The translations under genes and the position numbers were made by a program. A DNA stretch of 64,000 bases from CAYOBW01 sp964402115. GTDB taxonomy: Bacteria; Verrucomicrobiota; Kiritimatiellia; UBA8416; CAYOBW01. Below, one piece after another: positions 36,224-44,999 of this stretch; position 1 is the stretch's first letter; every line of letters begins with the position of its first letter. The DNA lies in assembly GCA_964402115.1 (NCBI GenBank), contig CAYOBW010000009.1, forward strand, positions 1 to 64,000. Direction: 5' to 3'. The notes under the pieces are model-generated. The model searched no databases, was not told the origin of the DNA, and was given only the letters and a program-made list of their open reading frames with translations.

Positions 36224-37195
36224 TCAGGGAACGTTCAGCCCGTTGAGATCGATCGTGTTGTAGTTCCACAGCTTCTTGCGATCCCACTGCCGCAGCCTGC
36301 CGGCAATGGGTCCCGACAACCCGCCTGAGTTGTGACCGATGCCGATGCAATGGCACGCTTCGTGAAAGAAGAGGTTCATCGCCTTCCAGACCGCCCACGA
36401 CGGGGCTGCTATGCCGCCGCCGCCACCCACCGGGGCATGGTACTGCTTGCCGGCTGTCACGCCCAGGCGCCGGTTGACGTTCCGGAAATGATTGTAGGCC
36501 TCCTGTGAAGAGACCCGGCCCTTCGGGCTGATCCTGTACTCGCCCCTGAAGGTTCTGACCGTATCCTGGAACTGCGGCAGCGCCATCAGTTTCCTCAGCC
36601 GGTTCTCCATCACGGGCACGACATCCGAACCTTTCTCCTGCTTTCTCGCAAAGAAGGTGAGGCGGAAATTCACGTCGAGAAACTGCTTCAACTTGTAAAT
36701 GGGCGCCGTCTGTCCGTTCGGCAGCGTGATGACTCTGTCCGGCGGGTCCCTGTCGAGAAAGTTCCTGTCGAGTCCCGAGTTGTGCGCCAGGAGCCACGCC
36801 AGCACATCGCCGCGAATGACGGCGCCGCCGCCGCCACCGCCACCGCCGCCACCCCCTCCGCTGCCTTTCTTCGAACCCTTTCCGCCTGCCTTGCTCTGCT
36901 TGCCGCCTCCGCCTTGCTTGCCTTTCTTGCCCTGCACACCTTGCTTGCCCTTGCCGCCTGCCTTCCCGGGGCCGCCTTTCAGATGTTGCCCCTTGGGCGC
37001 TCCACTCTTCTGCGGCTGGGGTTTCCGGTTGCCGCCCGGCTTGCCCTTGCCTTGTGCCTCGGGTACGGCTGCGGCCATGAGAACGGCAAGCAGCATGCAC
37101 GCTGCCGGGCGCAGCGCCATCCGCAGGAATCCGGCCAAACGCGAAACAGGACAGCGTCTGTGTTGAGGGTCTGCCGTGCTCATGTTGCCTTTCAT
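36224..37195 (-). CDS. Secreted metzincin-like zinc metalloprotease with Lys/Gly-rich linker
   Basis: A 323-residue exported protein. The signal region (MALRPAACMLLAVLMAAAVPEAQG) is followed by about 75 residues rich in Lys, Gly and Gln (repeats of KGKQG and GGK) ending in a run of twelve Gly. The C-terminal 190 residues contain HEACHCIGIGH (His278, Glu279, His282, His288). This is the HExxHxxGxxH zinc site of metzincins. An obvious Met-turn is not recognised, so the subfamily is unclear. The start may be 37195 or 37183. AAAGG precedes the second. It lies between the GH32 gene and the regulator, on the regulator's strand, 68 bases past its stop. Confidence 0.75.
   Translation of the reverse strand: MKGNMSTADPQHRRCPVSRLAGFLRMALRPAACMLLAVLMAAAVPEAQGKGKPGGNRKPQPQKSGAPKGQHLKGGPGKAGGKGKQGVQGKKGKQGGGGKQSKAGGKGSKKGSGGGGGGGGGGGGAVIRGDVLAWLLAHNSGLDRNFLDRDPPDRVITLPNGQTAPIYKLKQFLDVNFRLTFFARKQEKGSDVVPVMENRLRKLMALPQFQDTVRTFRGEYRISPKGRVSSQEAYNHFRNVNRRLGVTAGKQYHAPVGGGGGIAAPSWAVWKAMNLFFHEACHCIGIGHNSGGLSGPIAGRLRQWDRKKLWNYNTIDLNGLNVP
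36821..36866 (-). repeat. GGC-type trinucleotide run encoding poly-Gly
   Basis: Consecutive glycine codons (mostly GGC and GGT/GGA variants) in the linker of the metzincin-like protein. Unit changes would alter linker length without breaking the frame. Confidence 0.7.
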
Positions 37196-37263
37196 GCTCG
37201 TTTCGTCGCCGTCCTCGCTGCTGACCATCGTCGAGACTATGCTCGCCAAGGCGCCGCCTGATG

Positions 37264-38463
37264 TCAACCCTTTGCCGCCGACTCCCCCCGCGCGCGCGGT
37301 TTCGCCGGCTCGCTGGCGCGGCGTTCGCGCCGTTGGTGCAGCCGGTAGGCGTGTGGAGTCAGGCCCTCGGCCTCCCGGAACGCGCGATAGAAGTGCGGCT
37401 GGGTCGCAAAGCCGGCCGCGCGCCCGATGGCCTCCAGTGTCAGGTGCGAGTTCTGCAGCAGCTCCTTCACGCGCCGCAGTCGCAGCAGGCGGATCTCCGC
37501 GCCCACGTTGCGCTGGAGACACCGGTGGAAGGCCTTGTCCAGGCGGCTGCGCGACATACCCACTGCGGCAGCCACTTGCGGCACGCCCAGCCCAGCCTCC
37601 GCGTAATGCAGCCAGATGTGGCGCAGGGCCCGGGCGACATCGAGGTTCTCGACCGCCAGGATATCCGTGCTGTGGCGGGTGACGAGCCCCACCGGCGGAA
37701 GCAGGATGGGCTCGGGCGGCGGCGCCTCGCCGCGCATCAGCCGGTCGAGCAGGGCGGCGCCTTCGTAGCCGATCCGTTCCCAGCCCACGTCGATGCTCGA
37801 AAGGGGGACAGGCAGGAAGTCGCACACCAGTTCGCTGTTGTTGACCCCCAGAACCGCCACCTCTTCCGGAACATGCATGCCGGCCGCCAGCGCCACCTCG
37901 ATGAGTTCGGCTCCGTCCTTGTCGCGCGAGGTGAAGACCGCGAGGGGTTTCGGCAGCGGGCGCAGGCGTCGGGCCAGCCACTGCCGCCGTACGGTCCAGG
38001 TGTCCGGCTGCCGGCCGCGCTCGCGCTCCCAGCCCATCACGGTCACGCCGAAGCCCTGCGCTGCCAGGCTCTCCTGGAAGCACTGGCGGCGGCGCAGATC
38101 CACGCCCAGGCCATAGCGCCCATAGTACGCGAAGTTCCGGAACCCGCGCTCGCGAAAGTGTTCGGCGGCGAGCCGCGCGACTGCCGCGTTGTCCACAGAG
38201 ACACGCGGCAGCGGGATTTCCGCCCTGCTCAGCGCCAGGTCCACCACCGGGCACTTCATCTGCAGGGCAAACCGTACTTCTTCCGGCTCGGCGCCCAGCA
38301 GCGTGATGACCCCGTCGCCCTGCCACCCCCACGGCAGTTCGGCGTCGAACGCCATGTCCGCGTGCAGCAGCCACCCGCGCTCCTTGGCATAGCGCGCCAC
38401 CCCGCGGTGAATGTCCACCAGGTAGGAGCTCAGGGACAGCAGCACGCGGCGTTGTGGTTTCAT
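37264..38463 (-). CDS. XylR-type transcriptional regulator (LacI-like sensor + AraC HTH)
   Basis: A 399-residue regulator. The ATG at 38463 is preceded by GGGGAG. Residues 1-280 form a periplasmic-binding-protein-like sensor (VLLSLSSYLVDIHRGVARYAKERGW, SVDNAAVARLAAEHF, FTSRDKDGAELIEVA). Residues 285-385 form an AraC/XylS double helix-turn-helix (VPQVAAAVGMSRSRLDKAFHR and LEAIGRAAGFATQPHFYRAFR). Proteins of this build sense a sugar and activate catabolic genes. It is divergent from the PATR gene at 38605 and the sialate operon, so regulation of that run by a sialic-acid-related or other sugar is the natural inference. The ligand is unknown. Confidence 0.9.
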   Translation of the reverse strand: MKPQRRVLLSLSSYLVDIHRGVARYAKERGWLLHADMAFDAELPWGWQGDGVITLLGAEPEEVRFALQMKCPVVDLALSRAEIPLPRVSVDNAAVARLAAEHFRERGFRNFAYYGRYGLGVDLRRRQCFQESLAAQGFGVTVMGWERERGRQPDTWTVRRQWLARRLRPLPKPLAVFTSRDKDGAELIEVALAAGMHVPEEVAVLGVNNSELVCDFLPVPLSSIDVGWERIGYEGAALLDRLMRGEAPPPEPILLPPVGLVTRHSTDILAVENLDVARALRHIWLHYAEAGLGVPQVAAAVGMSRSRLDKAFHRCLQRNVGAEIRLLRLRRVKELLQNSHLTLEAIGRAAGFATQPHFYRAFREAEGLTPHAYRLHQRRERRASEPAKPRARGESAAKG

Positions 38464-38604
38464 GGCCCGATGCTCCCCAATCACGAGACGGCTAAAAACA
38501 GTACATATATATGCGAAAGTGACAACTATATTCCGCGCTGTTGCGGCTGCTAGGCTCCCGGAGAGGACCAAACAGGCTCTCTGCGCGAAAAGGAGGATCC
38601 GACC
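38464..38604. promoter_or_regulatory. Divergent regulatory region between regulator and PATR/sialate genes
   Basis: The 141-bp interval contains the window's few AT-rich bases (ACAGTACATATATATGCGAA near 38499, then CAACTATATTCC). Imperfectly related ends ACAGT and CGCTGT flank it. AAGGAGG lies 10-15 bases before the plus-strand ATG. Operator and promoter boxes are not assigned with certainty. Confidence 0.4.
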
Positions 38605-41259
38605 ATGAAGGCGTTACCTCGATCGTCCGTCTCCCGGGCACTGGTCGTCGTCGTGACGGCTGTGTGGGCTGCAACCGGGGTACGGGCACAGTCCGTGGAC
38701 AAGTACAGTAGCGGCACGGACCTTGCGGCGGCAGCCAGTTGGGGAGCCGGCGCGGGTCCCGTGCCTGCGGCGTCCGACGTCGCGACCTGGACTTCAACCT
38801 CGCTCGGCGCAGGTCTGACGCTTGCCACTTCGGCGGGCTGGCTGGGCATCGACGTTCAGGGAGCGGCCACCGCCATCGGGATCACCGGCGCCGGGACGCT
38901 GACGCTGGGAGCCAGCGGCATCACCATCGCGGCGACGGGACAGAACCTGACGCTGGGCAACGGCGTGACGGTCGGATCGAGTCAGGCGTGGAACGTGGGC
39001 AGCGGCCGCACGCTGACCTGCAGCGCGGCGGTCACCTGCAGCGGCGCACTGACCCTGGCCAAGGAAGGCGCCGGTTCCGTGATCCTGACCGCCAACAGCA
39101 CCGGATTCACGGGGGTCCTCGCCGTCAACAACGGTGCGCTCCAACTGGGCAACAACAGCACGGCGGGTGCGGTTTCGGCTGCGAGTGTGACGATCGGCTC
39201 CGGCGGCAATCTGATTGTCAACCGCAGCAACAACACCACGCTCAGCTACCCGATTTCCGGCGCCGGCACCCTCACCAAGCAGGCCGCGGGCGAAGCGAAC
39301 ATGACCTACGCCAACAGCTTCAGCGGCACGCTGGACGTTCAGGCCGGCAAGCTGGCGGCCAGCCACATCGACGCGTTGGCAGGGAAGCCAACCCTCGACA
39401 TTGACGCCGGCGCGTACTTTTCGCTGGGCACACCCTTTGTCGGCGCGAGTGGTACGGTCATGGCGCTGACCGGTTCGGGGACGGTCAATCCGCAGTACGG
39501 CGCGACGACCGGCGTCCGAACGTTGAACGTGGAGCCCGGCGCGAATACAACCTTCGCGGGCGTCCTCGCGGACGGCGGGTCCAGTCGTTACCTGGCGCTG
39601 ACGAAGAGCGGCGTGGGCACACTGATCCTCGGCGGCGCGGGCAACGGCGTCGCCTACACCGGGGCCACGACGGTCAACGGCGGTGTGCTGCAGGTGGGCG
39701 GCGCCGAGTCGTCCATTGGCTTGTTCGAGCTAACGGGAGCGCGCACCGTGGACGTGAACGCGGGCGGAACCCTGCGCTTCGTCTACCGCAATTCGATGGG
39801 CGCGCTGGGCCAGACGTCCGCGACCCGGGTTGTCGTCGATGGCGGGACGGTGACCAGCTCCACGGGCGCGAACGGCGCGCTCACCATGCTGACGGACCTG
39901 ACGCTGAGGAACGGCGCGCTCCTGGAAGTCACCAAGCCTTTCTCCACCTATGGCACCTATCAGTTGAAGGGCGCGGTCACGGTATCCGGCACGTCGCCAT
40001 CGACGATCGCGCTGGGCACGGGCGGGACCGGCTGGGTCTGTGTTGGCAACGGCAGCGACGACACGGGCATAACCACTTTCGACGTAGCCGATGTGACCGG
40101 CAGCAGCGCCGCCGACCTGACCATCAGCACGGTCATCAAGGACGGCGTGAACAACACCATGATGGGCGCGCTGACCAAGGCGGGGCTCGGCACTCTCGCG
40201 CTGACTGCCGCCAACACCTATAGCGGCGGCACGACCGTCAACGCGGGCAGCATCACCGTCAGCGGCTCCGGTACGCTGGGCACCGGCACCGTGACCGTCA
40301 ACGGCGCCGGCGTCGTCGAATGGAGCGTGGCTTCCGGCAACAAGACCGTGGCCAACAAGCTCGATGGCGCCGGTTCCATGGGCAAGACAGGCGCCGGTGC
40401 CCTCATCCTCGACGGTGCGAACGGCTTCAGCGGGGTGTATCAGGTTGACGCCGGCAATGTCGTCTTCCACACCGCGACATCCGAGGACGGCAAACCGGGG
40501 CTCGCGGTGGGAGCCTCCGCCCAGGTCACCCTGGCCCAGGCCTTTGCCGGCGGCACGGCCACCTTCAGTTCACTATCTGGCAACGGCGTGGTCACCATCA
40601 ACTACGAACCCGCAACGACGCCCCGCACGCTCCAGATCGATCAGGCCGGCGATACGACCTACAGCGGCAGTCTGCTGAATGCCAACGCCGGACGCATCCT
40701 CGCCCTGCACAAGGCCGGCGCCGGCACGCTGACGCTCACGGGCACGTGCACCTACACCGGCGCTACCACGATCAGTGGCGGCACGCTCAAGGTTAACAGC
40801 GCCCTGGACAGCGGCAGCCCCGTCACCGTGAAGAACCTCGCCACCCTGGCCGGCGGCGGCAGCGTGGGCGCGGTCACGGTCGAGAGCGGCGGCGCACTCT
40901 CCCCCGGCGCGGGCATCGGCACGCTGACGTGCACGGCCCTGACGCTGCAGGACGGCGCTCGGTTGGTCTGCACTCTGGGTTCTCCTGCCGACAAGGCGAT
41001 CGTCGGCGGCGAGCTCAACATCGGCGCCGGCACGCTGGGCGCCAGCGACCTGGACCTCACGTCCGCGCTGGACTTCGCGCCGAACCAGCGGTATGTGCTG
41101 GTCGACGGCGCCACGCTCCACGCGGGCGACTCCCTCGATGCCGCTGACCTGCGCGGCCAGGTTGACGGTTTGCCCGTGAGACTCGCGCTCGACAGCGCCA
41201 ACGCGGATCTCGTACTTGAGGTGCTATCCGGCCAGGGGACAGTCGTCATCGTGCGCTGA
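38605..41259 (+). CDS. PATR protein with GTVVIVR C-terminus
   Basis: An 884-residue secreted beta-strand-repeat protein with a strong ribosome-binding site (AAGGAGG). The signal peptide ends around ATGVRAQ. The body is a beta-helix-like array with GAGTLTLTG, GLGTLALTAANTYSGGTTVN and GGTLKVN units. No enzymatic motif is seen. It ends in LEVLSGQGTVVIVR, the same terminal module as the protein at 112-4530. As the first gene facing the regulator it may be a surface glycan-binding or scaffold component for the sialate system, but that is inference from position. Confidence 0.88.
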   Translation: MKALPRSSVSRALVVVVTAVWAATGVRAQSVDKYSSGTDLAAAASWGAGAGPVPAASDVATWTSTSLGAGLTLATSAGWLGIDVQGAATAIGITGAGTLTLGASGITIAATGQNLTLGNGVTVGSSQAWNVGSGRTLTCSAAVTCSGALTLAKEGAGSVILTANSTGFTGVLAVNNGALQLGNNSTAGAVSAASVTIGSGGNLIVNRSNNTTLSYPISGAGTLTKQAAGEANMTYANSFSGTLDVQAGKLAASHIDALAGKPTLDIDAGAYFSLGTPFVGASGTVMALTGSGTVNPQYGATTGVRTLNVEPGANTTFAGVLADGGSSRYLALTKSGVGTLILGGAGNGVAYTGATTVNGGVLQVGGAESSIGLFELTGARTVDVNAGGTLRFVYRNSMGALGQTSATRVVVDGGTVTSSTGANGALTMLTDLTLRNGALLEVTKPFSTYGTYQLKGAVTVSGTSPSTIALGTGGTGWVCVGNGSDDTGITTFDVADVTGSSAADLTISTVIKDGVNNTMMGALTKAGLGTLALTAANTYSGGTTVNAGSITVSGSGTLGTGTVTVNGAGVVEWSVASGNKTVANKLDGAGSMGKTGAGALILDGANGFSGVYQVDAGNVVFHTATSEDGKPGLAVGASAQVTLAQAFAGGTATFSSLSGNGVVTINYEPATTPRTLQIDQAGDTTYSGSLLNANAGRILALHKAGAGTLTLTGTCTYTGATTISGGTLKVNSALDSGSPVTVKNLATLAGGGSVGAVTVESGGALSPGAGIGTLTCTALTLQDGARLVCTLGSPADKAIVGGELNIGAGTLGASDLDLTSALDFAPNQRYVLVDGATLHAGDSLDAADLRGQVDGLPVRLALDSANADLVLEVLSGQGTVVIVR

Positions 41260-41377
41260 CGCACGACGGCCCTGTGTTGCGCTACTCTCCCGCCGCGGGG
41301 AAAATGTTGCGTGGGGACACGGCAGGGCGACCGCCGGCGCGGAAGCGAACAGGGACAACCAAGCGGGATGTAGCACG

Positions 41378-44023
41378 ATGAGGACGACTTGGCACATGCG
41401 AGTGGGCGGCGGACTGGCAACCCTGCTGTGGGTTGGTGTCTTGACGGACTGCGGGGGTTTGCGTGCGTGGGGGGGCGAGTCCTCCAGGGCCGGGGCTGAA
41501 CGGCCATCGGCCACTGTCGCCGACCCGAGTGCCAAAGAGGCGACCACGTTCTCCTGGTCCGCCCTGCCTGACCTGCCCGATGCGCTGGGTGTCGCGGGGC
41601 CGGTCGCGGGCGTGTCGGGCGATGCGCTGGTGGTGGCAGGCGGCGCCAACTTTCCGGGCGGCTTCCCGTGGGCAGGCGGCAAGAAGGTCTGGCACGACGC
41701 GGCCTTCATCCTGCCGGCGGGGGCCACCAACTGGCTTTCCGGGCAGAAGCTGCCGCACCCGCTGGCCTACGCCGTCAGTCTGACCACGCCGCGCGGCATC
41801 CTGGTGGCCGGCGGCAGCGACGCCGACCGGCACTACGCCGACTGCTTCCTGCTGCGCTGGAACGGCAGCCGGCTGGAAACCGAACCTCTGCCGCCCCTGC
41901 CGCTGCCCGTGGCGAATGCCGCCGGCGCCATCGCGGGCGACACGGTGTTCGTCGCCGGCGGAGAGACCGCGCCGGGCGCAACGGCAGCCATCACGAACGT
42001 TTGGATGTTGAACCTGTCCGGGACGGCCGCCTGGATGCCCCTGCCGGCGTGGCCGGGCCCGGCGCGCTCGCTGGCTGCCGGAGGCGCGCAGGCGGGCCAG
42101 TTCGTGCTCGTGGGCGGTGTCGCCCTGTCCGCCGATGAGGCCGGCAAGCCCCGGCGCAGCTACCTGCGGGACGCCTACGCCTGGAGCCCGAAGACGCGCG
42201 CCTGGCGGTCGCTCGCCCGCGCGCCGTACCCGATCGCCGCGGCACCTGCGCCGCTGCCGGCGGTCGGCGCGTCCCACTTGTTCGTGATGGGTTGTGACGA
42301 CGGCTCGCGGTATGGCTTCGAGCCCGCTCTTGAGCATCCGGGCTTCAACCCCGGCCTGCTGGCATACGATCTGGTGACGGATACGTGGGCTCGGTTCGCG
42401 TCGCTGCCTTGCGCGCGGGTCACGGTTCCCGCCGTCACATGGAACGGTTCCCTGGTGGTGCCCAGCGGCGAAATGCGGCCCGGCGTGCGTTCGCCCAACG
42501 TGCGCGCCTACGCGTCGGTCAGGAACCGGCGGGCGTTCGGCTGGCTGAACTACGCCACGTTCGCGCTCTACCCGGTTCTCATGCTCGGCATTGCCTGGCG
42601 CGTGGGCCGTAAGGGTTCGAGCGAGGAGTTCTTCCGTGGCGGCCAGCACATCCCGTGGTGGGCAGCCGGCATCAGCATCTACGCCACGATGCTCAGCTCG
42701 CTCACCTTCATGTCCATCCCGGCCAAGGCGTACGCGACCGACTGGGCCTTCTCGCTGGGGATCCTGACGCTCGCGCCGCTGGCGCCCATCATCATCCGGT
42801 ACTACCTGCCGTTCTTCCGGCAGCTCAACATCACCTCGGCGTACGAGTACCTCGAGCGGCGCTTCAACCTCGGGGCTCGCTGGTTCGGCAGCCTTTCGTT
42901 CATCCTCTTTCAACTCGGGCGCACGGCGATCGTGCTCTACCTGCCGGCGCTGGCGCTCGCCACCGTCAGCAATTTCGCCATGGAGTGGTGCATCTTGATC
43001 GTCGGCGGCATCTGCATTCTCATGACGTTTGAGGGTGGACTCGAGTCGGTCGTGTGGACCGACGTGGCGCAGACGATCATGCTCCTGGCGGGTGCGTTTG
43101 CCGTCCTGTTCTTCGCGCTGCGCGACACCCCGGGGGGCTTGGCCGGTATGGTGAAGGTCGCGCACGAGCAGAACAAGCTGTTCGGGGGGCTGCGCTGGGA
43201 CTGGGATCTGACCGTGGCAACCGGCTGGGTCGTGCTGGTGGGCAACTTGTTCACCAATCTTGCATCCTACACCACGGGGCAGGACGTCGTGCAGCGCTTC
43301 GTCGCCACCAAGGACTCCCGGCAGGCCGCCAAGTCCATCTGGACCAATGCCCTCATGTGCCTGCCCAGCACCGCGTTGTTCTTCGCCGCCGGCACGGCGC
43401 TGTTCGCGTTCTACAGTGCCCACCCCGAGCGGCTCGACCCGACGCTGACGAAGAGCGACCAGGTGTTCCCGCTGTTCATTGTCAACGAGTTGCCGATGGG
43501 TTTCGCCGGGCTGGTCGTCGCGGCGATCTTCGCCGCCGCCCAGCCCACCAGCAGTCTCAACAGCATCGCGACCGCCTGGGTCGTCGACTTCCAGGCGCGC
43601 CTGAAGCCGGCTACTTCCGATCTCGCCCGGTTGCGGACGGCCAAGGTGGTGACCGTCCTGTCCGGCTTGGTGGGCGGCGGCTGCGCCCTGCTGATGACCC
43701 GGCTCGACATCTACAACGCTTGGGATGCGTTCCTCGGCCTGCAAGGCATGGCCGTCAGCGCCCTGGCCGGGCTGTTCGCCCTCGGCATCTTCACCCGGCG
43801 CACGCATGGCCGCGGCGCCCTGCTGGGGGCGCTGCTCAGCGTGGTCGTGATGCTGTCCCTCAAGTGGCACAGTCCGCTGCATTTCCTCGCGTATTCGGCC
43901 GTCGGGTTCCTGGTGTGTGTGGCGGGCGGCTACCTGCTCAGCCTCGTGCTCGCAGCCCGGCCGCGCGATCTGACCGGTCTCACGGTTTTCACAATGCAGG
44001 GCGTGGATCGCCCTGGAACCTGA
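41378..44023 (+). CDS. NanM-like Kelch mutarotase fused to SSS-family sialate symporter
   Basis: An 881-residue fusion. Residues 1-45 include a signal/anchor (LATLLWVGVLTDCGG). Residues about 60-370 form a Kelch-type propeller (VVAGGANFPGGFPW, ILVAGGSDADRHYADCF, VFVAGGETAPG) like sialate mutarotases of the cyclically permuted NanM group. From about 385 to the end is a sodium:solute symporter (SSS) with about 13 hydrophobic helices (FRGGQHIPWWAAGISIYATMLSS and QPTSSLNSIATAW). The propeller would sit outside the membrane next to the transporter. The likely substrate is N-acetylneuraminate, because a lyase and sialidases follow. Start 41378 is the first Met before the signal. Confidence 0.88.
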   Translation: MRTTWHMRVGGGLATLLWVGVLTDCGGLRAWGGESSRAGAERPSATVADPSAKEATTFSWSALPDLPDALGVAGPVAGVSGDALVVAGGANFPGGFPWAGGKKVWHDAAFILPAGATNWLSGQKLPHPLAYAVSLTTPRGILVAGGSDADRHYADCFLLRWNGSRLETEPLPPLPLPVANAAGAIAGDTVFVAGGETAPGATAAITNVWMLNLSGTAAWMPLPAWPGPARSLAAGGAQAGQFVLVGGVALSADEAGKPRRSYLRDAYAWSPKTRAWRSLARAPYPIAAAPAPLPAVGASHLFVMGCDDGSRYGFEPALEHPGFNPGLLAYDLVTDTWARFASLPCARVTVPAVTWNGSLVVPSGEMRPGVRSPNVRAYASVRNRRAFGWLNYATFALYPVLMLGIAWRVGRKGSSEEFFRGGQHIPWWAAGISIYATMLSSLTFMSIPAKAYATDWAFSLGILTLAPLAPIIIRYYLPFFRQLNITSAYEYLERRFNLGARWFGSLSFILFQLGRTAIVLYLPALALATVSNFAMEWCILIVGGICILMTFEGGLESVVWTDVAQTIMLLAGAFAVLFFALRDTPGGLAGMVKVAHEQNKLFGGLRWDWDLTVATGWVVLVGNLFTNLASYTTGQDVVQRFVATKDSRQAAKSIWTNALMCLPSTALFFAAGTALFAFYSAHPERLDPTLTKSDQVFPLFIVNELPMGFAGLVVAAIFAAAQPTSSLNSIATAWVVDFQARLKPATSDLARLRTAKVVTVLSGLVGGGCALLMTRLDIYNAWDAFLGLQGMAVSALAGLFALGIFTRRTHGRGALLGALLSVVVMLSLKWHSPLHFLAYSAVGFLVCVAGGYLLSLVLAARPRDLTGLTVFTMQGVDRPGT

Positions 44024-44093
44024 CAACACAGGCAGCCGGCTCCCATTCCCCGTCGGCGGGGATCGGGGCCAGCGACAGACAGGAGATGTCCAC

Positions 44094-44999
44094 ATGCGGA
44101 TGCACGGGTTGGTTGTGGCCGCGCACACGCCGTTCACGGCGGAGGGCGCTTTGAATCTGGCGATTGTCGAAAAGCAGGCGGAGCACTATCTGAGGCACGG
44201 CCTGACGCTCGCCTTCATCGGCGGCACCACCGGCGAGTCGCCCTCGCTGACCCTCGACGAGCGCGTGCGACTGGCGCAACGGTGGTTCGAGGTGGCGCGC
44301 GGCACGCCGCTCAGCATCGTCGTCCACGTAGGTTCCAACTGTCTCGCCGACGCCCGGACGCTCGCCGCCCAGGCGGAGCAGCTCGGCGCGAGCGCGATCG
44401 CCGCGGTGACGCCCAGCTATTTCAAACCCCGGAATCTGGACGCGCTGATCGACTGCTGTGCCGGGATCGCCGCCGGGGCGCCGTCCACGCCGTTCTACTT
44501 CTACGACATCCCCGGCATGACGGGAACGAACTTCTCCATGCCGGACTTCCTCGCGCAGGCGCCAGCCCGCATCCCCACGCTGGCCGGCATCAAGTACACG
44601 AACTCGGACCTCATGTCCTACCAGCTCTGCCTGCGCGCGGGGGCTGGCCGCTTCGACGTGCCTTACGGCACCGACGAGTGGCTCCTCGCCGCGCTGGCGC
44701 TGGGCGCGCAAGGCGCGGTCGGCAGCAGCTACAACTTCGGCGGGCCGATCTATCAGCGGCTGATCGAGGCCTTCCGGGCGGGCGACCTGGCCGCCGCGCG
44801 CGAGGAGCAGTTCCGCTCCGTGCAACTGATTCAGCTGCTCATCGGCTACGGCTACATGGGCGCGGCGAAAGCCGTGATGGGCATGCTCGGGGTCGACGTC
44901 GGTCCCGCGCGCCTGCCCAATGGTACGCTCACCGCGGAACAGGTGAAGGAACTTCACGCCAGGCTCGATGCGCTGGGCTTCTTCGAGTGGGTGAAGTGA
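44094..44999 (+). CDS. nanA: N-acetylneuraminate lyase (DapA superfamily)
   Basis: A 301-residue cytoplasmic aldolase with AGGAG upstream. The DHDPS/NAL fold signature is present: [11 protein letters not shown] in the N-terminal loop, Tyr137 in [11 protein letters not shown] and the Schiff-base lysine Lys167 in AGIKYTNSD. The spacing matches NanA of E. coli (Tyr137, Lys165). NanA cleaves N-acetylneuraminate to N-acetylmannosamine and pyruvate. Its place between the sialate symporter fusion and two sialidases supports the lyase over the dihydrodipicolinate synthase reading. Its stop overlaps the GTG start of the next gene by 4 bases. Confidence 0.88.
   Translation: MRMHGLVVAAHTPFTAEGALNLAIVEKQAEHYLRHGLTLAFIGGTTGESPSLTLDERVRLAQRWFEVARGTPLSIVVHVGSNCLADARTLAAQAEQLGASAIAAVTPSYFKPRNLDALIDCCAGIAAGAPSTPFYFYDIPGMTGTNFSMPDFLAQAPARIPTLAGIKYTNSDLMSYQLCLRAGAGRFDVPYGTDEWLLAALALGAQGAVGSSYNFGGPIYQRLIEAFRAGDLAAAREEQFRSVQLIQLLIGYGYMGAAKAVMGMLGVDVGPARLPNGTLTAEQVKELHARLDALGFFEWVK

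Noticed and set aside
37196..38374. N-terminal extension of the metzincin frame by about 390 codons
   Set aside because: It would overlap the XylR-type regulator gene in another frame on the same strand, and has Arg/Ala/Gly-rich noise composition. The signal peptide lies just after Met at 37195.
44094..44999. Calling the first DapA-type protein dihydrodipicolinate synthase (lysine pathway)
   Set aside because: Position between a sialate symporter fusion and sialidases, and FYDIPGMTG spacing, favour N-acetylneuraminate lyase.
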